A stretch of 64,000 nt of DNA, taken from contig NZ_OY787466.1 in NCBI RefSeq assembly GCF_963678845.1, positions 496,001 through 560,000 on the forward strand, read 5' to 3'. The DNA comes from an uncultured Bacteroides sp. (GTDB lineage Bacteria > Bacteroidota > Bacteroidia > Bacteroidales > Bacteroidaceae). A program made the position numbers and the translations under genes. Below are positions 7,656-14,989 of the stretch, piece after piece (position 1 is the stretch's first letter; the number at the start of each line of letters is the position of its first letter). The notes beneath the pieces were generated by a model, which was not told the origin of the DNA, did not search any database, and saw only the letters and a program-made list of their open reading frames with translations.

Positions 7656-8854
7656 AACTTGTTTGGAAACTTCTTCGTCAGCATATAAGTCTGCCTCAGT
7701 TGGGTGGTTTTTTCTTTGCCAATCTTTTCGGTATGATGATTGTTGCACTAAGTGTGCAGTTCTATAAAGATATTGCTCAGGTATTTACCGAAGGTGACAG
7801 CTTTATAAAGAAAGACTTTGTTATTGTAACCAAAAAGGTAAGTACGTTGGGTTCTATAACCGGAGTAAGTAATACTTTCTCCGAAGATGATCTCAGCGAA
7901 GTTAAATCTCAGTCATTCGCTAAAAATGTAGGTTCGTTTATACCTTCCCAGTTCTCGGTTACTGCCGGATTTGGGATGGATCAATCCGATTTTCATCTTT
8001 CCACAGAAATGTTTTTTGAATCTGTGCCTAATGATTATGTGGATGTAAGTCTACAGAAATGGCACTTTGATAAGAATTCTCATACTATTCCTATTATTCT
8101 TCCCCGTAATTATCTGAACCTTTATAATTTTGGGTTTGCGCAGTCGCGTAGCCTTCCAAAACTTTCTGAAGGATTGATGGGAATGATTAAGCTCGATATC
8201 TTGATCCGGGGAAATAATAAGGTGGAGAAATATAAAGGTAACATAGTAGGCTTTTCAAGTCGTTTGAATACAATTCTTGTACCAGAGGAATTTATAAACT
8301 GGGCAAACGAGATTTATGCTCCCGGTAAACAAGTGCAACCTTCACGCTTGATTGTGGAAGTGAAGAATCCTGCAGATGAGAATATAGCCAAATTCTTTCA
8401 GAAGAAAGGGTATGAAACGGAAGATAATAAACTGGATGCCGGGAAAACAACCTATTTCCTGAAGCTTACTACCGGAATTGTATTGGCTGTAGGACTTCTT
8501 ATAAGTGTTCTTTCGTTCTATATATTAATGCTTAGCATTTATCTATTGTTGCAAAAGAACACTACGAAGCTGGAGAATCTGTTGTTGTTAGGGTATAGTC
8601 CTGGCCGGGTAGCTTTGCCTTATCAGATACTTACGCTAGGGTTGAACTTCGTTGTCTTAATTTTGGCAATATTGTTGGTTGGTTGGGCACGTTCCTATTA
8701 CATGGGAGTTGTAGCATCGCTCTTCCCTCAAATAGCTGCAGGATCAATTATCCCCGCAGTTGTTATCGGAACAACTCTGTTTGTTGTAGTCTCTTCCATG
8801 AATATTGTAGCCATCCGCAAAAAGGTTCAATCCATCTGGATGCATAAATCATAG
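7652..8854 (+). CDS. ABC transporter permease (FtsX/MacB-like)
   Basis: A 400-residue membrane protein with one hydrophobic segment near the N-terminus (about 17-37), a periplasmic domain of about 220 residues, and three hydrophobic segments in the C-terminal third (about 273-300, 325-345, 363-385). This 1+3 topology is the FtsX/MacB arrangement, in which conformational changes rather than a channel do the work. It overlaps the ATPase gene by 4 bp. A 15-bp inverted repeat begins 15 bp after the stop and may end the transcript. Confidence 0.82.
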   Translation: MKLVWKLLRQHISLPQLGGFFFANLFGMMIVALSVQFYKDIAQVFTEGDSFIKKDFVIVTKKVSTLGSITGVSNTFSEDDLSEVKSQSFAKNVGSFIPSQFSVTAGFGMDQSDFHLSTEMFFESVPNDYVDVSLQKWHFDKNSHTIPIILPRNYLNLYNFGFAQSRSLPKLSEGLMGMIKLDILIRGNNKVEKYKGNIVGFSSRLNTILVPEEFINWANEIYAPGKQVQPSRLIVEVKNPADENIAKFFQKKGYETEDNKLDAGKTTYFLKLTTGIVLAVGLLISVLSFYILMLSIYLLLQKNTTKLENLLLLGYSPGRVALPYQILTLGLNFVVLILAILLVGWARSYYMGVVASLFPQIAAGSIIPAVVIGTTLFVVVSSMNIVAIRKKVQSIWMHKS

Positions 8855-8868
8855 AACGGAAAATATAA

Positions 8869-8943
8869 ATTTATCTGCCACCTGCTACTAATCTTTAGTA
8901 AAATCGCCTTGTTTACGGGCCTTTTAATAGGTGGCAGATAAAT
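8869..8943. repeat. 15-bp perfect inverted repeat, probable terminator or processed hairpin
   Basis: Arms at 8869-8883 (ATTTATCTGCCACCT) and 8929-8943 are perfect reverse complements with a 45-bp spacer. The spacer holds its own 6-bp hairpin TACTAA / TTAGTA (8886-8900). The repeat begins 15 bp after the ABC permease stop. There is no clear T-run, so simple intrinsic termination is not certain. Confidence 0.6.
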
Positions 8944-9016
8944 CATTATAACACTTTATCTTCTATGTTGTAATCCAAATAATAAGAGTATTATTAATAT
9001 TTATTATACTTTTTAT

Positions 9017-9024
9017 TAGCTTTG
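9017..9024 (+). promoter_or_regulatory. Promoter -7 element ahead of structured RNA candidate
   Basis: TAGCTTTG is an exact TAnnTTTG match in an AT-rich stretch, with no coding gene starting downstream on this strand for 2 kb. Confidence 0.45.
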
Positions 9025-9030
9025 TAATCA

Positions 9031-9115
9031 GTGAGTTGAAGAGGAAACAAGCTCTGCTGAGGAGCAACTTGTCAGCAATAAATTTCCTGCGTTACACTGT
9101 AACATTATTTTTTTT
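9031..9115 (+). ncRNA. Candidate structured small RNA (about 85 nt)
   Basis: Downstream of the promoter match, an outer stem AGGAAA (9042-9047) / TTTCCT (9083-9088) encloses an inner stem-loop in which CAAGCTC (9048-9054) pairs with GAGC-AA-CTTG (9062-9071). A small hairpin GTTAC / GTAAC (9091-9103) is then followed by a T8 run at 9108-9115, like a terminator. I do not recognise it as a known RNA family. The sequence could instead be part of the fimbrial leader that was split by the insertion sequence. Confidence 0.4.
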
Positions 9116-9155
9116 GGGAGGGGAGGCTTGTATGGTTTCCCCTTTCATGTTACAG
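9097..9155. repeat. Nested inverted repeats after the RNA candidate
   Basis: CTGTAACAT (9097-9105) and ATGTTACAG (9147-9155) are a perfect 9-bp inverted repeat, and AGGGGA (9119-9124) / TCCCCT (9138-9143) is nested inside. The outer left arm overlaps the terminator-like hairpin at 9091-9103, so the two structures are mutually exclusive. Confidence 0.5.
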
Positions 9156-9237
9156 ATATCGCTATATGGCTAAGAAAACCTCTATTGATTGTTTCCTTAC
9201 TTTCTATTTATTAATAACTCCTATATAAACAACCTTC

Positions 9238-9269
9238 TATCAGTAGTTTAAACTGATATTACTATCAGT
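9238..9269. repeat. Triple TATCAGT/ACTGATA repeat
   Basis: TATCAGT (9238-9244), its reverse complement ACTGATA (9252-9258) and TATCAGT again (9263-9269) allow two alternative hairpins. They lie about 120 bp beyond the 3' end of the IS110 transposase gene. They may be subterminal element sequence or flanking DNA. Confidence 0.5.
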
Positions 9270-9390
9270 TTTCTACATTTTCCTTTTTCAGTTCAATAGG
9301 AAGAGGCCGCAAACTGCTAAAGCAGGCTAAGCTGCAAGATAAACTAAGCGATCACTCTTATTTTGAAAGATAGTTATATAGGCATTATCA

Positions 9391-10470
9391 TTAAACCACT
9401 CCACATTCATATTTTTGTCTCTTTTTTAAAACATAATACATTCTGTTTAATAGTTTTCTTGCGATTCGTATTATAGCTTTATTGGGCTCCATCCTTTTAC
9501 AGAGTTGTAAAAAACACCTTGTCAATGCCGGATCTATTCTTACTGCAATCCAGGAACTTTCAATCAGACACTTTCTTAAAATCGTTTTCTTTCTAAATGT
9601 CATCTCTCCATAATTCTCAATCTCTCCACTTGAATGACAGGTGGGTATTATTCCTACAAAACCGGCTAACTTGTCTGTATTGTGGAATCGTTCAATATCT
9701 TCTATCTCCGACAAAAAAGTAAGCCCTGTAATTAAACCAATTCCCGGAATGCTTCTTATTAACTCTATCTCCTTCACATATTTCTCAGAAACAGCAAGAC
9801 TATGAATTTTTCTATTGATTTCCAATAAAAGAACTCTTTGTTGCTCTACTTCCCTGACGAGTAATGACAAGGCGTCATTACCATTCGTTGTATTAAGTGA
9901 TACCTCCTCTTTTAACCATTTAAGAAAACGTCTGGACCAATGACTGGTTGATTTCTCAAATTCTGGAGGGTAAGATATACCATAAAAATAAAGCAAAGCT
10001 TTTATGCGCTGTTTAAATCTAGTCATATCCTTCACCATTGTGTCTCGAGTGCGTATCAATGTGCGGTTTTCCAATGTCTCAATGAATGGGACATGTATGC
10101 CAATGAGTTCATTAGCTCTTAAAGAACGGGCAATTTTCATACTATCACGGGAATCGTTTTTAAGTATCTGTTCTTTCTGGCTAGTTGGTATATCAGCAGG
10201 ATTAACCACAATATTATTTATATTTAGTTTCTTAAGTTCAAAATGAATATTAAATCCACAGAATCCGGCTTCATAGGCTGAATAATAAGTTCCACCAGGA
10301 AAATTAGTATTCAGATAGTCTCGTAAAATTGAAGGAACAGGAGGTTGGTTGAATGTTTTATGATGCAGGTATTCTGTGTAAATTGTCACATTCCAACTTT
10401 TCAAATGAACATCAATTCCAACATAAATATTTTCTCCTTCAAAATTTAGTTTGTTACTTTGTGTACGCAT
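9391..10470 (-). CDS. IS110-family transposase (bridge-RNA recombinase)
   Basis: A 359-residue protein with the two domains of the family. The N-terminal RuvC-like DEDD domain shows YVGIDVH (D20), YEAGFCG (E67) and NDSRDSMKIA (D106, D109). The C-terminal Transposase_20 domain contains IRSIPGIGLITGLTF (238-252), and the GIIPTCHSSG segment holds the likely catalytic serine (S280 or S281). All key residues are present, so the enzyme looks intact. Members recombine DNA guided by a bridge RNA encoded in the element's noncoding end. It is the only gene in the element and is transcribed away from the fimbrillin operon. Confidence 0.92.
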   Translation of the reverse strand: MRTQSNKLNFEGENIYVGIDVHLKSWNVTIYTEYLHHKTFNQPPVPSILRDYLNTNFPGGTYYSAYEAGFCGFNIHFELKKLNINNIVVNPADIPTSQKEQILKNDSRDSMKIARSLRANELIGIHVPFIETLENRTLIRTRDTMVKDMTRFKQRIKALLYFYGISYPPEFEKSTSHWSRRFLKWLKEEVSLNTTNGNDALSLLVREVEQQRVLLLEINRKIHSLAVSEKYVKEIELIRSIPGIGLITGLTFLSEIEDIERFHNTDKLAGFVGIIPTCHSSGEIENYGEMTFRKKTILRKCLIESSWIAVRIDPALTRCFLQLCKRMEPNKAIIRIARKLLNRMYYVLKKRQKYECGVV

Positions 10471-10489
10471 AAGCTTTGAGTTTTTAATT

Positions 10490-10740
10490 GTTTAAGTTTG
10501 GTACCTCAAATATATTAATACTCTTGGCTTATGCTTTGTTCGTCTGCATATTAATTACAAACATAGGGACTGCTACCAATTTCTACTATCTGCCACTACT
10601 CCTTTTTATACGTTTTCGATCGGTTCTCCATAATAATCCAAAAACTGCAATCCGGTTTTTACTACTCACAGAGAACTTTTATAAATATCACGTCAGAGTT
10701 ATAACAACACCTCGGTCTACTTTAAAAAAGTATTAATCTT
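10490..10740 (-). ncRNA. Candidate IS110 bridge RNA region
   Basis: About 250 bp of noncoding DNA lies immediately 5' of the transposase gene, where IS110-group elements encode their bridge RNA on the same strand as the transposase. The stretch is less AT-rich than the DNA beyond 10750, and no gene-like frame fits it. The placement comes from family knowledge. I have not folded it or located the target and donor loops, and the limits are approximate. Confidence 0.35.
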
Positions 10741-11183
10741 TGTTTTGTACAACATTGCATTAATCTTATTCCTGAGAAATAAAATATCCCTGGATATATA
10801 TAATAAACTTCATTGTCTTTGTGATTTTGTATTTTTTTTATCTTTTTGTATTTATATGAAATAGTAAATATTCCTAAATTATAAATAGTTAAATCTGATT
10901 TATAAAACAGTAACTTTTAATCTGTTTTTTATGTGTTTTGATATCTTATTATAGTTAATATATGTATATTTATTTTTGCTATAATAGTTTAAATTGCTTT
11001 TTTATAGTACTTTTAGAGATTAACGTTGATTAAATAATAGCAATAAAAGTTTATTTAGGTTAAGATTGTGGTAATTTAAAAAACTTTGTACTTTTAGCTG
11101 TGTTTTATAAATAGTTTTTTAAGTAAACAGTTTTCAAAACGATAATATATGTCAAGAACTATTTAATTAAAACATGATTGATT
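10741..11183. other. AT-rich region upstream of the fimbrillin gene
   Basis: A very AT-rich noncoding stretch between the insertion sequence and the fimbrillin gene. TATTTTTG at 10971-10978 fits the -7 consensus but has no -33 element at normal spacing. I see no gene, RNA or repeat I can support. Confidence 0.4.
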
Positions 11184-12323
11184 ATGAAAAAAAGATTTTT
11201 ATTTTTAGTAGGAATCGGAGTTCTGTTAGCTATGAGCTCTTGTTCAAAGGAGGAAGATAATTTAGTTGTAAAGAAGGGCGAACCTGCAGCGCTGACATTA
11301 ACCTTAAAGGGCACAGATGTAAATACGCGAGCTACTAGTCCTGTAGTATCTCTATCAGAGGAAAATAAAGTTAACCGAGTAACTGTTGGATTATTTAAAA
11401 CAAATACTGGTGAAGAGGGGAAAACCGATATCATAAAAGAGTTTACATTTTCTAACGGTTCCCCTACTACTATTCAAATAAAGGGATCTATAATACATGG
11501 TTCTGATGATATTGGTAATCGTGATGTGGTTGTAGTAGCTAATGCTGATGAAAATACTTTTACGGGTGCTACAACTAAAACTGAATTTCTATCAAAACTT
11601 ATTAATTTGAAACAAGATATCAATAATCTTCCAATGATTGGTAATGGTAATGTAACACTGAGTGCTGATATTACTGACCCAAGTCAATTAACCATAAATT
11701 TAACCCGCATGGTAGCACGTGTTCAATTAACTAGCTTAAGTACTGATTTTGATCCTGCAGGACAATATCCTAATGCAGTATTTAAAGCTGATGGTATTTA
11801 TTTACTGAAGGCTAATGGAACATCCCAAGCAAATGGTACCGTTTCAAATCCATTAAATGGGTGGACATATCAATATCCAACTAATTCTGGAACTTATCCT
11901 TTGAGAGATCATTTTAGTTCTCCAATTTTAATCTCAAAATCACCTGCATATACTACAAATCATTATTTCTATACATTTCCGAATGTGTTTCCTTCTCCAT
12001 TAGATCCAACGTTTGCTGATGCTACAAAACTTGTAATAGAAGGAGTTTTTGATGCTGATGGTGATTTAAATACAACAAGTGATCAGGTGAATCCTTGCTA
12101 TTATCCAATAGTAGTTAATCGTATATTGGGTGTATTAAGCCCCCAGCAGACTCTTGATGGATATAATACAGGTATCAAGAGAAATACAATATATTCTATT
12201 TCTGTTGTAATTAAAAATATAGGTGTTAATAATACAAGTACCATAATAGATCCGGCTTATCTTAATGTTACAGTAGTGCCTCAGAATTGGCAATTGGCAA
12301 TTGATCAGCCTGTTGATTTCTAA
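11184..12323 (+). CDS. Fimbrillin family lipoprotein (FimA/Mfa1-like pilus subunit)
   Basis: A 379-residue protein starting at the ATG at 11184; an in-frame TTG at 11178 is a poorer start because the signal peptide begins at MKKRFLFL. The lipobox is AMSSC with Cys20. Residues around 42-51 (KGTDVNTRAT) resemble the segment where Bacteroidales type V pilins are trimmed after an arginine before strand exchange. The rest is a beta-rich fimbrillin fold with repeated NRVTVGLF and TRMVARVQLT segments. Such proteins polymerise on the outer surface. A 10-bp hairpin separates it from a second pilus-like gene 113 bp downstream, a layout that could set the ratio of the two proteins. The role as major or minor subunit is not certain. 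Confidence 0.8.
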   Translation: MKKRFLFLVGIGVLLAMSSCSKEEDNLVVKKGEPAALTLTLKGTDVNTRATSPVVSLSEENKVNRVTVGLFKTNTGEEGKTDIIKEFTFSNGSPTTIQIKGSIIHGSDDIGNRDVVVVANADENTFTGATTKTEFLSKLINLKQDINNLPMIGNGNVTLSADITDPSQLTINLTRMVARVQLTSLSTDFDPAGQYPNAVFKADGIYLLKANGTSQANGTVSNPLNGWTYQYPTNSGTYPLRDHFSSPILISKSPAYTTNHYFYTFPNVFPSPLDPTFADATKLVIEGVFDADGDLNTTSDQVNPCYYPIVVNRILGVLSPQQTLDGYNTGIKRNTIYSISVVIKNIGVNNTSTIIDPAYLNVTVVPQNWQLAIDQPVDF

Positions 12324-12355
12324 TTCTTGATTAATAACAATCAAAAACACAAACA

Positions 12356-12405
12356 GAAAAGGCAGGTTTCAATAATTACTTGCCGGATGAGAAATCTGCC
12401 TTTTC
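12356..12405 (+). terminator. Hairpin terminator or attenuator between pilus genes
   Basis: GAAAAGGCAG (12356-12365) and CTGCCTTTTC (12396-12405) are a perfect 10-bp inverted repeat with a 30-nt loop. The T-run lies inside the right arm. It starts 33 bp after the fimbrillin stop and ends 32 bp before the next start, so partial read-through is plausible. Confidence 0.65.
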
Positions 12406-12436
12406 ACATCCTTTCTAACCTGATAGAAACCTAATT

Positions 12437-14554
12437 ATGTATACTGTAAAAAGAATTAAAGCGTTTTTGCATTTGTCCAATGTTCGCGCTTTATTAACAA
12501 CTTTTACTGTTAGTCTGATTGTTTGCGGGTGTACAGATGATGGACTGGTTAGTGAATCATCACTTCCGGTCGATAACAGTGCTGCCGTTATTTCTTTAAA
12601 TGTAAAACAGCAGGCCTCTGATCAGGTTAGAACCCGCGCTTTCGACGACTCATCTATTTCTAATCTATATATTCTGGTCTATAATGGCAATGGAAGTTTA
12701 ATTGGCTATAAATATTTAAGTTCATACACGTCGTCAATTCAGATGGATGTTAATAGTGGAACTAACTGTACTATTTATTCAATAGCTAATTTAGGTAGTA
12801 CTCCCGTTCTGAATGCACAGACTGCTAATACAGAATCTGCGTTAAAAGCAATGATGTGTGGTCCCGTTACTACGTTAAACGGAGTAATTACTAATGAACG
12901 ATTAACGATGAGTGGAAGCATAAAAGGTATTACTTTATTGGGTAAAGGGAGTACAAATTATGTAAATTCAGTTGGTACCATAACCATTTCACGACTTGTT
13001 GCAAAAAACACTTTTACTGTAACTGCTATTTCTGGTATAACTATTACCGGATATTCCATAAAGAATTTACCAAAATATGAATACTTGGTTGCGCGTCCCA
13101 ATGCAAATGAATCTTTTGCAGATGATATAGCGGTGGGAAACGATGCCCTGGTAAGTGAGAGATTTGATGTTTCTACTACACCAGCTTCTTCTATCAGTAA
13201 TCTTACTTTTTATATGTTCGAAAATAGGAGAGGGGGGCGTGCTGCTGTTAATGGAAGTACGGGCACATCTTCAGCTCAAAAAGAGAAAGGCATGTATGCT
13301 CCTAATAATGCTACTTATATGGAAATTTATGCTACAGGAACTCTGACTTCCACAGATGTGAGGGCTAGATTTACTTCTGCAACTTATCGTATTTATTTTG
13401 GTGCAGATAATAGCCAGAATTATAATGTAAAACGAAACGGTAGCTATAATTATAACGTAAATATTACTGGTGCTACTGATATTGATACACGCGTTACAAA
13501 GGTATCTTCACGATCGAATTGTTATATTGTACCTCCTAACAGAGCGGTAATATTCCCTGTGTCACGAGCAAATGATGATGGGACTACCCGTATAACAAAT
13601 GTTAATAGTGGATGGACTGCTGAATTACTTTGGACAGATAATAGCCGTGGTCTGGATCCTTCGGGTTTAAGTAATATTAAATCTGTTACAGCTCAACTTG
13701 CAGATGGTACAATAAAGGTAGAAACCGGTAGGGCAGAAGGTAATGCTGTCGTTGTTGCTAAGGTGAATGGTATTATTGTTTGGTCATGGCATATTTGGGT
13801 AACTAGTTATGATCCAAATGTTACTAATAAATCTTATAATAGTAAAACTTTTATGGATCGTAATTTGGGTGCAGTTAGCAATTCATCTCAAGATGTTGGT
13901 TCTTTGGGACTTTTATACCAATGGGGAAGAAAAGATCCATTTCCTGGTGCCTCTGGCATTACAAGTTTAATAAATACAGCTATTTATGGTCCTAGTAATC
14001 CAATATTTATTAAAGTTGTAGCTCCTGATACACAAGATTTTAAAAAACAGCCTTTTACTCTTCCACTAAATAATATAGATAATAGTATTAAAAATCCACT
14101 GCAATTTTATTATACAACGAGTACTACTGGTGGAACTAATAAGTACGACTGGTATAGCACTACTGGTGAACATGATGATAATTTATGGGGAGCTACAGGC
14201 TCTAAATCTGTCTATGATCCTTCTCCAGAAGGATGGCGTGTACCTAAATCAGGAGATAATTCATCTTCTCCTTGGAATGGATTAATTATAAATGGAATAT
14301 CATTTACTTATGGGTATAATTGGACAGCTATTGGTTGGTATCCTGCTGTAGGTTGTAGATATTATAAAACAGGTGATCTTACAGGTGTTGGTTTATACGG
14401 TGTTTATTGGTCTGCTTCAGTTAATAATGCGACAGATACATATTCACTCTACTTAAGTAGTACAGAAGTAAGAACAAGTAATCTAGTAGTTACAGCTAAA
14501 ACCGAATCAACTTACCGTTCTTATGGTTTCCCAATTCGTTGCGTAAAAGATTAG
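12437..14554 (+). CDS. Pilus tip-like lipoprotein with C-terminal FISUMP domain
   Basis: A 705-residue lipoprotein; the signal peptide ends at a lipobox-like VCGC with Cys32. The N-terminal half resembles Bacteroidales fimbrial accessory proteins (VISLNVKQ, then an RTRAF arginine motif near 65, then SNLYILVYN). From about 450 onward it carries a Fib_succ_major/FISUMP paralogous domain. Its signs are IIVWSWHIWVTSYDP, TFMDRNLGAVS, LYQWGRKDPFPG, EGWRVPKSGD, YGVYWSAS and the final GFPIRCVKD. This lectin-like C-terminal domain after a pilin-like region fits a tip adhesin or minor subunit. It follows the fimbrillin gene, and a strong terminator follows at 14643-14691. Confidence 0.75.
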   Translation: MYTVKRIKAFLHLSNVRALLTTFTVSLIVCGCTDDGLVSESSLPVDNSAAVISLNVKQQASDQVRTRAFDDSSISNLYILVYNGNGSLIGYKYLSSYTSSIQMDVNSGTNCTIYSIANLGSTPVLNAQTANTESALKAMMCGPVTTLNGVITNERLTMSGSIKGITLLGKGSTNYVNSVGTITISRLVAKNTFTVTAISGITITGYSIKNLPKYEYLVARPNANESFADDIAVGNDALVSERFDVSTTPASSISNLTFYMFENRRGGRAAVNGSTGTSSAQKEKGMYAPNNATYMEIYATGTLTSTDVRARFTSATYRIYFGADNSQNYNVKRNGSYNYNVNITGATDIDTRVTKVSSRSNCYIVPPNRAVIFPVSRANDDGTTRITNVNSGWTAELLWTDNSRGLDPSGLSNIKSVTAQLADGTIKVETGRAEGNAVVVAKVNGIIVWSWHIWVTSYDPNVTNKSYNSKTFMDRNLGAVSNSSQDVGSLGLLYQWGRKDPFPGASGITSLINTAIYGPSNPIFIKVVAPDTQDFKKQPFTLPLNNIDNSIKNPLQFYYTTSTTGGTNKYDWYSTTGEHDDNLWGATGSKSVYDPSPEGWRVPKSGDNSSSPWNGLIINGISFTYGYNWTAIGWYPAVGCRYYKTGDLTGVGLYGVYWSASVNNATDTYSLYLSSTEVRTSNLVVTAKTESTYRSYGFPIRCVKD

Positions 14555-14597
14555 TTTTGAAGCTATAAAAACTAATATTGCTGTCCGGTAAAATTTA

Positions 14598-14605
14598 TAC
14601 TTTTG
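14598..14605 (+). promoter_or_regulatory. Promoter -7 element inside inverted-repeat segment
   Basis: TACTTTTG matches TAnnTTTG exactly. A TTG at 14578-14580, inside the left repeat arm, lies 17 bp upstream. Confidence 0.4.
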
Positions 14606-14642
14606 CCTATGTATATAAGATTTTTTTTGTCGAAACGAATAT

Positions 14643-14691
14643 AGACAATTAGTGCTGAATTCTTTGATGGACTCAGCACTTTGTCTTTTTT
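14643..14691 (+). terminator. Intrinsic terminator after the pilus operon
   Basis: AGTGCTGA (14651-14658) / TCAGCACT (14673-14680) form an 8-bp stem, extended by AGACAA (14643-14648) / TTGTCT (14681-14686) with a TT bulge. A six-T run (14686-14691) follows. It lies 88 bp after the tip-protein stop. Confidence 0.8.
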
Positions 14692-14859
14692 GATCTAAAA
14701 AGTTATACCGGACAGCAATAAATAAAAATGTATTTGCTGACTTATACTGCTTGATATTCATGTAATTAATTAAGGGTATTTGAATCAAAATCAAAAATAT
14801 GAGTATTAAAATCAAATATGTCAATTTAGTTAAATTTTAAATGTTCAATTTTGTGTTTA

Positions 14860-14916
14860 ATTTGAGTAATATATTAAATTCAAATATCTTCTTTGAATTT
14901 AATATATTACTCAAAT
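14860..14916. repeat. 57-bp palindrome (25-bp perfect arms, 7-nt loop)
   Basis: The arm at 14860-14884 is the exact reverse complement of 14892-14916, with TATCTTC between. It is almost all A and T except for a few G/C pairs. It lies 73 bp before the start of the T9SS lyase gene and lacks a T-run, so it is more likely a leader hairpin, operator or cruciform than a terminator. Confidence 0.8.
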
Positions 14917-14989
14917 ACCTTGTTAATCAATTTTTATAGTTTAAAATTTAATTATTATATAAAGTAAATATTACTAAATTTAATACTCA

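Larger units (their letters stand above)
9290..10740 (-). mobile_element. IS110-family insertion sequence (ends approximate)
   Basis: The element is defined by its transposase gene (9391-10470, minus) and the noncoding flanks typical of the family. IS110 elements do not carry classical terminal inverted repeats and make little or no target duplication, so I cannot fix the ends by eye; the limits given are estimates. It sits between the ABC permease and the fimbrillin gene and may separate the fimbrial genes from upstream control DNA. Confidence 0.7.
14576..14720. repeat. 15-bp inverted repeats flanking a small transcription unit
   Basis: TATTGCTGTCCGGTA (14576-14590) and its exact reverse complement (14706-14720) flank 115 bp. 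The enclosed DNA holds a promoter match (14598-14605) and an intrinsic terminator (14643-14691), so it could make an RNA of about 80 nt. The structure could be a miniature mobile element, an invertible segment or one long RNA stem. Confidence 0.6.

Noticed and set aside
10488..10736. 82-residue plus-strand frame beside the transposase
   Set aside because: It covers the noncoding end of the IS110 element, with composition and position better explained by a bridge RNA region on the other strand.
13155..13346. 63-residue frame inside the tip-protein gene
   Set aside because: A shadow in another frame of the 705-residue gene, with Leu-rich composition typical of a frame-shifted reading.
14598..14605. 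Outward-facing invertible promoter for surface genes
   Set aside because: In either orientation the promoter match would point inward across the segment and meet the internal terminator, so a classic on/off promoter switch is not supported; the inverted repeats themselves are reported.
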